Assembly (NCBI RefSeq): GCF_001039355.2
Contig: NW_019773648.1
Span: 399,055-463,054 of the forward strand
DNA: 64,000 nucleotides
Source: Lingula anatina
Lineage: Eukaryota > Brachiopoda > Lingulata > Lingulida > Lingulidae
Direction: 5' to 3'
Every line of letters starts with the position of its first letter. Position 1 is the first letter of the stretch. Shown piece after piece: positions 45,215 to 64,000 of this stretch. The notes beneath the pieces were generated by a model. That model searched no databases and was not told the DNA's origin. It worked only from the letters and a program-made list of their open reading frames with translations. Position numbers and translations under genes: made by a program.

Positions 45215-46231
45215 ACGGGTATTATTGAGAGCAGACAATCGAAACATCTTTAAATTGTCTCATCCTGACGCAGACAGATCGGGTGCAGATAAATTCCCAT
45301 AATAAAATGCTATATATATATATATATATAGGCCTACTGGTATATCTTTTTGTAATATACTCTGTAATCCACTACAATAATATTGTCACCCCTAATGCAA
45401 TGTGTAAAATGTTACAGAAAATTGTCATAAACCAACTTTTTATTCATTTACTAACAGTATTTTTTTCACAAAATTTTAATGATTGTACCACTAATGAATT
45501 ATTTAACCATAGTAAAAAATCAACTTCACATGAGGGGTTCCACTGCCTATAGTTATAATTCAGTGTATCATATGGGTCTACATATGGACGCTACAGGTAC
45601 CAGTAGGAGAATATTTCTAAAATCAGGTAGAATCAAGCAAAATCCATTTGTCCGTTTTGTAGAAAAGGGGGTTCAATTTTTATATATCGTGCTATATGTA
45701 GTACGAAGAGAAATACTAGTAGGTTAAGGGAATATAATTGTATATTTTAAACTGTTTTACAGTGATGAAGTACTATTTTAATAAATCCCCAATAAAGAAA
45801 GCAAAAATAGTACTTTATCGTTTCATGACACCATTTAATTATTTATTTATTTATTTATCGATATCTCAGAATAGTCCCTACTGGTAAATAAATCTAGAAG
45901 AGAATACTTTATGTAAAAATGAAAAAGTAACATATACTAAATAGAGGGCATGTCACAAATTGTTTGTTCATATTGACAATGTGACAAGCAAATAATCAAA
46001 CCGATTTTCAGCAAAATTTTGATTAACGCAGTCTGCAAACTGGTAGCTCATAAGCCTTATAGAAGTACTGAATGATAAATATAATCGACTGATTGCCATG
46101 CAGCGCCATTTCTCCAACTTGCCACATTACCGTTCGACCTTGACACCTTAAGTGCGCTTGACCCAGTTTCTCTGTTCTATTTACGTTACGCACACACAGA
46201 AGCAGATATCGCTGCTGATCTCTCTCTCGCT
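45215..46231. other. 3' flank of paralogue C and upstream region of the ligase gene
   Basis: AATAAA lies at about 45300, followed by a short (TA)n at 45312-45330. Homology to the 3' flank of B continues to about 46015. From there to 46231 the sequence is unique and should hold the ligase promoter; no TATA box is obvious. Confidence 0.5.
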
Positions 46232-46303
46232 GTGCTGCTCCGGCGCTCTGATTTCTTGAACCCTGCGCCTGTACACGTACATGTAGCTTGCCGGGTAATC
46301 AGA

Positions 46304-54157
<7,854 letters not shown>

Positions 54158-55659
54158 GATGAGCATTTTGGTCGATCCGGGGGCTATCCATGAAAACATG
54201 GAATCATGAAAACCGTAGGATTGAACCTACTGAGTATTAATTAATATATGCAATGGAGATTAATTTTGCAATACAGGTTAACCCGGTTAGCGGATTATTT
54301 AATTTAAAGGTGATAAGAAAAAAAATTAAAGGGACGACAATCAAAATCGTTTTTGACACAGGATACTTGTATTAGAACAGATGTCTGCCTCTGTATCTTT
54401 TTTTTTTTTTTTTTTTGAAAGTTATCTCTGAGTTTTATATGAACTTTGGTGAAAACTGCCAATAATTCATCATAATAATTTCGGGACAAAATATCATGTG
54501 ATATGATAAGTATTATTAGACCCGTGTCTTACAATGCAAATTAATCCTGTGTCTTGTGATATGATTAGTATTATTGGACCTGTGTCTTGCGATGTTATTA
54601 CTATTATAAGACCTGTGTCTGATCATGTTATTAGTTTTAGTGGATCTGTGTCTTTAAAGTTATTAAGTGCAAAAACAACAATGTTACTCTAGGGCAAAAC
54701 TGGAGCGAGCCGTTATTACATGAAATCATCGATATACCTTTCAATTTGTTGTTGAACTTTAAGTCAGTTATTAAAGGTTTTGTCAAATATGTGAAGCTGG
54801 TTACTCAATTGCTCAACGCCCATTTTTTTTAAATTTAAAATCAGAATATATGCACCTTCAGTCTACAGTGTCATTGTTCAATACGTCTCTTTAATCAATC
54901 CTAAATAATTTATAATGCAATGAGTAAACTCAACGTAAAAAGTCATGTACTATGAAGTGAAACTTGAGATTATGTGCCTGTACTATAACATTCAGTACAT
55001 GCGCTTAGCCTATGTATGTCACCGCTAGCACAATGCCAGTTTATTGTCTGCGCTAACGCAATCGCAACTTTAGCAGACCCCAACAGGACATGTACTATAA
55101 ATATATACTGTAAGTGAATAGCAGGTCATTCCACAAAAAGTTAAGATTAGATTTACGTCAGTGACGCACACATTCTATTTGATAAAAAAAGTGACAAAAC
55201 TGTTCTACATCATTTTTTGAATAATTGTTGATTTCTTTCGAACGATATTTTAGGGTACTATAGCATAAAGCAGGTAAAATTAAGAGGCAAATCAGAATTA
55301 TTCAGATATTGCAAAAATCATGTAGGGATGCTTAACATGAAGCCTGTTTGAAAAAAGTGATATTTAAAGAAACGGTGAGATTATTTACGATGGGCATTAT
55401 AGTTTAAATAAAATGGCTGAAAAAATCGCCTGTTGTGCTTTGTGAACTATAAACAGCAAGAGAATTTTAGAACTGGACAGGGCATGAAAGAAATAGTTCC
55501 CCACTGGATAAAACAGTGAAATTGAACTAGTGGCAGATGGTTGTCACCCGCACAATCACCACGCTGTCTCTAATAACCCGCATGCACAAGCGCGATATGG
55601 AGTAGATGTCCTAAAATAAACGGGATACACACAGCGGTTACTTTCAGATTAAAGCGACC
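54158..55659. other. 3' flank of the ligase gene
   Basis: No canonical AATAAA stands close to the stop; ATTAAA near 54324 is a possible signal. A 20-base T run lies at 54398-54416 and a degenerate tandem repeat at 54493-54665. No further gene was seen. Confidence 0.5.
54493..54665. repeat. Degenerate minisatellite (about 45-60 bp unit, 3-4 copies)
   Basis: Variants of 'tgatatgattagtattat' followed by 'tggacctgtgtcttg' recur four times with indels. Confidence 0.75.
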
Positions 55660-56283
55660 CAATCTCTCCCCGCGCGCCCGCTCTATTGACTCGTATTGTA
55701 AACAAAACACAGTGGCACCTTTCAGCTCTCGGTAGCGTTCAGGGTGACATCAGACGACGTCAAGTCATCAGTCAAGTGAGAAACTTTGGTGACAAGCGTC
55801 CGGGATTGTGGTAGAATTAAAAAAAAGAGACTATTTTTGTGGAGTTTGGTTTTGACAGCGGTGGCGTCGTTGACGGGTGCGAAGCGGTGATAGACTGTGA
55901 AATTTGGAACTGATTTTGTGTGTAACGCAACATCTTGATCAAGGCAACACGCAATGGTGCAAATTTGAACGGCAGCAAAGGTTATAGAGACACGAAGGAG
56001 TTTTATAACACCTCTATGCGGTTTTACTCCAGTGACTCGTTAACTTTATTTTGAGTGCTCTTCATGTCCTTGCTTTTCGTCTTGTACGACAACATTATTA
56101 AAGGATCGACTTTAGACTACTTTTGATACGTTGTAGCAGGCAATTTTGTGGACTTTTTCGACTGTGGATATCCTTGTGTACCAGCTGGTTCACTCCGTGC
56201 AACGTGTCACCAAGGACTGAAAAAGATTTCGACGGACCGAAAAGGGAAGTTTACAGCTCTTCTTCGTCTCTTCTGACACTAGG
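55660..56283 (+). promoter_or_regulatory. Probable promoter and 5' untranslated exon of a downstream plus-strand gene
   Basis: The sequence becomes CpG-rich (ccccgcgcgcccgctctatt, tgacatcagacgacgtcaag) and has no sustained frame. It ends in a consensus donor, CACTAGG|gtaagt, at 56283/56284. A CRE-like gacgtca word lies at about 55755-55764. This looks like a long non-coding first exon with the coding exons beyond 64000. The start is not defined. Confidence 0.55.
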
Positions 56284-56999
56284 GTAAGTGTGTCCAGTGC
56301 AAAGATTTTTGATGACGGAGGAGGGGAGGGGAGGAATTGTAAAGCGTTAGTCATTTCCTGTCTTTTATAAATCTCAGTTCATCAGAAGTCTTTTACTTTA
56401 GTTTTCTTTTAGTCGTCGTCTAGATGAGTATCCAGGCGGTACAAATAACATGTTTGCGTGTACTGTAAGCCTTTAAGAGCAGCTCCCCCAAAACATATCT
56501 CTCACCCTGCGGCTCTTTTTATTCTTTCACACACTATTTGCATTAGTTAAACTATGTTTAAAAGAAGAGGACGACGACCAGACTTGGACGTATCAATTTG
56601 AATAGTTCACGAATAGACACGTTTTATTAACCTATCAGTGTTCGCTGTTAAACGAACATGTTGCACGAGACAAAAATCGACACTTAAGATAGATAAAGCA
56701 GGGCACAGTTAGATTTGTGTACATAACATAGTATAGATGCACTGTTGTTTAGTAAGACCATGTAACTGCGGTATCGATACACAAGTGTATATGTTTTATG
56801 TCACTTGTGGCATGTACGTGAGCTCTTTGATTTTCCTCCTAACAATATTGTACTTGTACGTTGTGATTTTGTACATGGAGGCTGATGATTTGTTCCCACA
56901 TGTCTCACCCCCTCCCTCAAAACACACATGCTTGCACGCACATATGCGCGTGAGCACACATTAGTGTACGAACACTCACACATAAAGTCGCACACAGAA

Positions 57000-57000
<1 letters not shown>

Positions 57001-57036
<36 letters not shown>

Positions 57037-57110
57037 CACGAGCACACACAGTTGCACAGAAACACACACTCGTGCACGAGCACACACACGCACGCACACA
57101 CACACACCTC
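57001..57110. repeat. Interrupted (CA)n microsatellite
   Basis: CA arrays with CACG interruptions. The 190-codon minus-strand frame over it is a repeat artefact in its second half. Confidence 0.9.
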
Positions 57111-59502
57111 CCTCTGGTAAAATCAAGGATTCGTCTGGGCTGAGACTTTTTTTCTCTCCACCTGAAAGAGGTCTTATCACGGGGCACCCCGAATTAACGG
57201 GAAACAAGCTGCCGTTACTGGAAACTAAAGAGACATCCTGACAGTGGGAGTCAGTCTCTGGTACCCCGTGATACTCCGGGTGGCCCCTAGTAGGTCGTGT
57301 CAATATTGATACGGAGATAGTAGGACGGGAATTGATAACAGATAACAGATTAAAAAAAGACATGGTGGGAGAATTGACGAATACGCGAAAGCAGGGAGGA
57401 AGGACGAGGGTGCTTTTCTTCCATATTTTCCTATAAGAGTACTTCCAGTTTGCCTCTTCTACCCCCCACATTTGCTTGAGACTGTGCAATATATGCTAGT
57501 ACACTCAATACCACGTACTGTGCAGGCCATATTCACGCGTCCTGCAGTATCTTCAGGAGAAAAGACGCACCAAAGCCTATCTTTTCACAGTTAAAACGCA
57601 ATGATAATGAAATTTAATGTAACACAGAAAAAAGTCAGCAAAGTGAATCAACTTTAAAAAATGTTGGTAATAATAATGCACCACAGAGGTCGCAGTAGGA
57701 CATACGCGGCATTTCCTAGTTTCTAATTTTACTGTCACCGGTATGTCATGTCGTCGACTCAGAAAAGTGTAATTGGAAGTCCTGACAATGCTAATGCTCA
57801 TACGGGTTACGAGTTCACGTAGCCCATCCCTATTTATTTTTCATATTTTGACCGGGCAAGAAAACACTTAGCGTCCGGATCCTATTATGGCTTGCCACGC
57901 TTTGACTTGTTTTCTGCGAGCAGCACCTCATGACACGCGATGATGCATTTCTGGTCCTTTGCTGTGTACCGTAAACGCTTTAACAATCTTCTCTTTCACA
58001 AATGAATATAGGAAATTGTGATATAAAAATCAAAGGATTCTGGTAAAGATTAATATCTTCTTCAAATACATCTTATGGGTGAGGGTAACAGTATAAACGA
58101 ATGCTGCCATGCTTCGTGTATCCGTTAAAATGCAGGGACAAACAAATGAAATATCTAACAAATATCTAAGAAATTAAAAGAAAAAAATTATTTTATTAGA
58201 CTCCCTGTAAGTAGTATTAAAGTAAAGCCTTTGCTAAATTTATGTCTTTAATAATTATATATACCAAAAAAAAAAAAAAATAAATGATTTGAAAATATCT
58301 GCAAAATAAAAGACAACACGGACTAAAATGAAATATTTAAAAAATGACTACAATGTATTCACTAATAAAAAAACTTATCAGAGCAATCTCAGCCAGCTTC
58401 TTCAAGCTATTATTATTATCTTCTTAAAAGAAATTCTTAAAAAAGATTGACCTGGTCATTTGGCACTTAATGTCCATTCCATTACAGAAAAAAAAATATC
58501 TGCGTTGTGATTTATGTCCGGAATCATCAGACCAAATTAAGTTGACCCACGCACGGAATACCGTATCTCTATCTCTGTAGTGTTCGGTCTGCTTATAGCG
58601 CGTGGTCTGTATAAAATTGGTTGCTCGTGCTTGTACATGGTTTTGAGCCATTGAATATTTTGCCATTTAACATTAATATATGGCATACTGAAACAACATA
58701 TAAACAGATGATTAAAAATGAATATCGAAATACCATTTTTTACAAACCTCTCTCTCTATCCCACCAATTCAAACTTTACTTCATTCTTAAATGCTTTTTT
58801 TTTCAGATTTTTAAAGAACATGACTAACCAAGACATTTATGTAAAATATTAAAAAAATGAAAATAATACAACACAACTCACATAAATAAATGTCGATATC
58901 TACTTAAGATAAGTATATTATATTAATCTATGAACGAGAGGCCCTCACAATGTTTTTTAAAGATCAGTGCGACCCAAGATATATATTTAAAAAAAGCCCC
59001 AAACTCACATTCATGATTACTGAATACTGAAGTCGATATCTACTTATAAATGAGTATACTAGCTTTAAATGTGGAAAAAAAACGGACGAGAGGTCTTCAG
59101 AATGTTGAGAAGATTTCATTGTTTGTCCTTTCTGACGCGTGAAAGAAGGCCTCATATTACAGTACACACAGGGAACAGTGACGGCTGGAATACCGTCATT
59201 ATGTTCAGGGATCAGGGACTGTAGAATGAATATATAGTTTACATATCGGAATATGAGATATGGCTTTTCAAGCATGCTTGGGCGAAGTGGGTGGTGGTCT
59301 TAGGAGAGGGTTTTCTGTTAATACTGCAGTCAATGGCGTCTTATTTAGAAAGCTGGTATATATTACACGCGTGTATCTGTTCGATCTGTCATCTTTTCTC
59401 CTACCACTGAATTCCATATGAACATGTGTGATATTGATATTTATATTTTGATTGCCACATTTTTACTTACGAGCAGTATAAGTGTCTGTCCTCCTCCACC
59501 CT

Positions 59503-59605
<103 letters not shown>

Positions 59606-59766
59606 AAGGTCTCTTCTCTCACACGTGCACTATCCGTGTTCTCTCCTTGTGATATGGATATACAAATTTATTTTGACGAATAAAACATTGTCATCAATCT
59701 CTTGACAGCTTTGACATTTGCTGGAATACACTTTGAAACTACAACCTATATGATCCAATATTTATG

Positions 59767-59804
<38 letters not shown>

Positions 59805-62800
59805 AAACTTAGAACATTTTGACTCAGAAACAGTTTGCAAAAGATTTTTTATATCAACCGCCGTGACATTTACGAAAATACACACACATATACCCTAACT
59901 TATTGGGCATCAGTATATCTCCTAATGACAAATGAAATGGTATTTCGCAATCACTCCGTTTATTTTAAGACATGTGCTGTTGGAATTAATATTTAATCTG
60001 GAATTAATAACTATTAAAGTATTATAGCACAGACTAGATTTATTTGAAGCCGAGTACACTTGTACCTTGCTTTTATTTCAAAAGGGTGTTATTTGTGTAT
60101 CAAGTCATTCGTGCATGCAAATTTTGACATCAGTTAGGCCTAAAAGATTGAACTAATGCGTCTGACACAGTTGACTTAAAGATTCAAAATGCATTCCTCT
60201 TTTATAAAAAAAAATATATCTGTTCTCTCTTTTTATATTATTTTTTGTTGTTGTCGTTAAAAGCCACGGCGTTGATAGTGATTTGTACGCGGGTTTATGT
60301 TGTAAGTCACGTACAAAGTCAAAGGTCCCAATATCAGATATCCCAGATGTATTTTTCAATTAGACACTTGACACCGTAAGATCAGAAGATCTAAACGCGA
60401 GGCACCGAGCTCTGTCAACATCCAGTCTGTCATAATAGGCAAGGTTACGCGATAAGTCAAACATTAATAGAGCGAAAAAATAATACGTATTTTGGTACTG
60501 TTGGCGGACGCCGACTACACCTGCGTTTTATCGGTGCTCGTGGAAGCGTCTTTAAAGAGAGATCGAAGATTAAGTTTGAATGTCCATTCATTGCGCATTC
60601 AGTCGAATTTTTTCGACGATAAAAGTTGTCATGAATTTTGCAGTTTGCCGAGCGTGTGCAGCTCAATATCGAACTGTTTACAAGCAGTTGTAATATTTAC
60701 GGACATTGTTCGATTTATTGTGCGATAGCCCGCATGGAATGTAGGCGATCGTGTTGGTGGCGTTATATAGATTGTTTTAATACATGTTTGTACGTTTCGA
60801 AAGTTTCGCATTCTTTACGTTTAAAGTTACCCCCCATGTTTGTTTTTTATTTCCACTATACACGTTTGGAATTCGAGTTTTTTAAAAAATGACTCGATAA
60901 GGTTCGTGTTGGAATACATTTGCATTTTATGATTTTAGATTTTTTTCTTTATCTCGATCAATTCATCTTTTTTATCTTTTGTCAGTCGGATTTTCGAGAT
61001 CAAAGCATGAGGAACACATAGTTATGGGTTTGTGGACATACAGTAAAAAGCAGTTTATTTGTTACACCGGGTTTGCGTGCGTTTGGAAAATGAACTTTGG
61101 TCTACTACCACCAATATGAGACAAAAGAAGTGATTCTAATATCTAAAGTCAATTAACACTGGTGTCTGGATTTGATGTTGGATATCAAATATTGTCAATA
61201 TAAAAGGGGTGAGAGAGGGAAAAAATTTTATCTCCAAGCGGTCACGATCTCCCTGTAACAGAGTCCTGTCCCATAGAGTAAAAACATAACAGAATTTTTT
61301 TTACAAAGTCAAAAATGTAGATATTATCCGACGTTTGAATAGTTTCTTTACAGACCAAAACACGAAGTGATTTTCTTAGATTGATTAGAAAGAAAACAGT
61401 TTTGGCGTCCGTATTCCTGAGTGGGCTGAAGAACAGAAAGCGACGTGGAAGGTTTAAAAAGAGGGATTTAATTATATTGAATTGAATTCTAAACTCTATA
61501 GGATTGACAAAATTGTAAGAGAGGGTTACTGAAAGATGGGATTGTAAGCTAAAATTGATAGGATTTGCCGGTTTATAAGGACGCTTTATTAGGTTGCTTT
61601 GAATACAAAGCGGGAGTGCATTCTTGACCTTGAAATCAAATTCTTATTAGACTTCGACCGAAAATTGACTTTGATATCACTCACGACATTGAAGTGGCAG
61701 TTTTATAAGGCTGCATTGAGGATGCCAGTGATACTATTTATGTCATTGAAAGGAAATTCTTTTCAGAGATTACCGAAATTTGTATGTACAAGATAGGATT
61801 CACAGTTCACCACATCGATATCTGTGAATACTTAAGTCTGGTTTTAGACAAGATAAAGAAAGATTCTCATTAAATTTCGGTAAACGTATTTAGTTGCAGT
61901 CAGACACTTTGTTAGTCAATCAGAGAATGAGACAGATAGGAAGGCAGTTTCAGTCAATAAGTCAATTGGGCAGAGAGTCAGCTATTCAACTGTCAGATAG
62001 TCAAACGGTCAGTTTGGCAATATTAGTCGGTTAGTGTAGCAGTCATCTTGGCATTCAGTTTGATAGTCAGTCAGTCAGTCAGTTAGTTAGATTGTCGTCA
62101 GTTATTTAACTGACCTATATTAGCATCAAAGTATGAAAATAAATGAAATTGAATTAAATTACCCTTACACCCATTGGATACATGTATACAACATGGCGAT
62201 CACACGACTGCAGCCGGTCGCGATTCATTTAACACTGCGGCGCTATTATATAATGGTCGGTATTAGATTTCCTGCAAGCTTTCATCTTTCACAGCTTGGA
62301 TATAAAACCCACACCTGAGCGTAGCTTGGTATTTATTTCCTTTTTTGCATTCTTTCACCTCAGACGGGATCAGTTTCAACCCTCACCCTGACTTGTGTAT
62401 TGATGTCGTCCGGACAAGAGTAGATGCGATTAATGAAAGGATTTTTAATGAAAGAATCCATTCGTGAAGTCGTCTGTCATTTGTCGACCGACCTATCAAT
62501 AGGTTGAAGAGTCTTGCCTCGCTTTTCATGTGTGAAAGATGTGGGAAGTCCCTCATTTTTCCATTAAAATTACCCCCCTCCCTAACCATGTTTGGTTATT
62601 TCTTTCCACAATGCATGGTTGGAATGTCAGTTTTATATTTAGACTTACTTTATGAAAATATGCGTTTGCAGGAGGCCTTTGTGATTGCAAATCTTTGTAT
62701 TTAAAGGTCTCAAGACGTATGTGGGTCTTATTTAAAAATATTATTGAATCTTTGGAGAGATCAAGAAGTAGATATAATTAATTAACAGCATAGTATACCA

Positions 62801-64000
62801 TGGTGTTTTTTATGCTTTTGTTATTCTGTTAGTGAAAATCAAAAACAGAAATATGTTTAAATAAAAAGTCTCTCTAATTAAAAAAAGACGACGGATTCTG
62901 ATCAACTTTTGAAATAACTGAAACGCATTTTTTGTTTTTTCAAAAAATGCACCAACAAGCCGTCCAGATGACGTCGCGATAATAAAATCGTGGGAAGCAC
63001 TTCCACTGTGTCCCACTACGTCTTACATGTTCATGTTTTTGAGTCGACTAGCTAAGCTTTCTGTGTGTTAAACTGTTAAAAATGTAATCTTAAACTCTGT
63101 GACCCTTCTGTGTTTTTGTAGTCAAAATAACATGGTCGCCGTGCCCTTTAAATCGCTGTCATATTTTGTTACAAATAAAATAGTACCTGTTTTCATGACT
63201 TCCGAAGAAAAGAAGAAAAGACCGACGTCAATCACACGCCACGGCTAGAAAAATATACCATAAACTAATTGAATAAGACTGATTCTGTTCGTATTTACCC
63301 CTGTCGAGACGATATTGACTAGGACTATTTGCTAACTTTTTCTTGTCAACAGTGAAAATTTAAGTTGAATCACTTGTGTTTATTTTTCTAATTTTTTTAG
63401 CGATTGGACATTTCTCTCTTGCGGTACACCGCCTTCGCAATAAACGCCATAAGTTGTAGTAAATATGCGGTTGGAGCAATCTCTCAATCTGTCCCTTGTT
63501 TTTGTTTTGAAGCAGGAATAACGTTGAACGCTATGTAAAAGTATTTTGGGACAGAAATAAGGAATGTCTGTCAACAAAAATACCTGTAAATAGTCCATTC
63601 TTCGATGATATATGACTCTGGTGTCTTAATCAGAGAGTTCAGACAGACAAAGTCACTGTGGCATCACTGCGAATGTCTGACTATTTAGAAATAAGAACTC
63701 AAAATCCGCGTCTTGAGCCCGAAAGTCCGAGCCAGTAACAAACTGTATGTACTGTATAGAGACCAGATCACTAAAGGTTAAGTGTACCTTGGATTAGAAA
63801 ATCAACATCACAATCCACACCCATTGTTGACGATATTCACGAAAGATTTGCGCTCTTAGGGAGGAAATTGGCAGAAAGGGTAAAGAGAATAGAGAGGAAG
63901 GCTTGCCCAAGAAGCTTTTGACTTTCCCATAAATAAATAAATATCCATATCCGCGGGAAAAAGTCACAAGGTGCCAAGTGGTGTGGAAATAAATTGTCCC

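Noticed and set aside
46232-46303. Upstream in-frame ATG for the ligase
   Set aside because: Family members begin close to the PYPDV-like motif, so the ATG at 46304 is preferred; the longer start is not excluded.
56917-57489. 190-codon minus-strand open frame
   Set aside because: Half is CA-repeat translation, and the rest has no recognisable motif or splice sites.
60492-60892. Overlapping open frames on both strands in a CpG-richer patch
   Set aside because: No domain, no clear splice boundaries; mentioned only as a possible alternative first exon.

Overview
The window is animal nuclear DNA. It is AT-rich and full of microsatellites, and its genes are cut into short exons with GT/AG introns. 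The protein families (TSP1, vWA, ShKT, SUEL-type lectin, Caspr-type fibrinogen-like modules, CEMIP/TMEM2-type hyaluronidase, animal 4CL-like ligase) point to a marine invertebrate. A lophotrochozoan such as a brachiopod is my best guess and an amphioxus-like deuterostome is possible; this is inference. I read exons by eye from splice sites, reading phase and family similarity. All exon chains given below keep an open frame across every junction. No rRNA, tRNA, CRISPR or bacterial-type operon was seen.

Layout. 1-2.5 kb: AT-rich DNA with traces of a minus-strand gene I cannot identify. 3.6-12.75 kb (+): 15 exons coding for the C-terminal half of a CEMIP/TMEM2-like protein. 14.6-18.6 kb (-): a secreted protein with signal peptide, vWA domain, Thr-rich mucin-like stalk, two TSP1 repeats and a SUEL-like lectin domain. 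22.2-25.6 kb (-): a secreted protein with four TSP1-type repeats. 27.2-32.1 kb (+): a secreted HExxH metallopeptidase followed by five ShKT domains, each on its own exon. 33.6-45.2 kb (+): three tandem paralogues (A, B, C) of a small secreted protein with a coiled coil and a Caspr/fibrinogen-like module. 46.3-54.2 kb (+): an 11-exon 4-coumarate-CoA-ligase-like acyl-CoA synthetase ending in the peroxisomal signal SKL. 55.7-56.3 kb: a probable 5' untranslated exon of a further plus-strand gene whose body lies beyond the window. The last 7.7 kb looks like its first intron.

Six of the seven recognised genes encode secreted or matrix proteins; the ligase is the exception. Nothing shows that they form one pathway. 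The most informative structure is the history of the 35-47 kb region. A tandem duplication of about 6 kb has its junction inside a relic of the last exon of paralogue A, and it appears to have swept up the first exon of the neighbouring ligase gene. Several foldback (MITE-like) elements with related termini sit in introns. One pair has an empty site preserved in the paralogues. An intronic minisatellite includes a real splice acceptor in its repeat unit.
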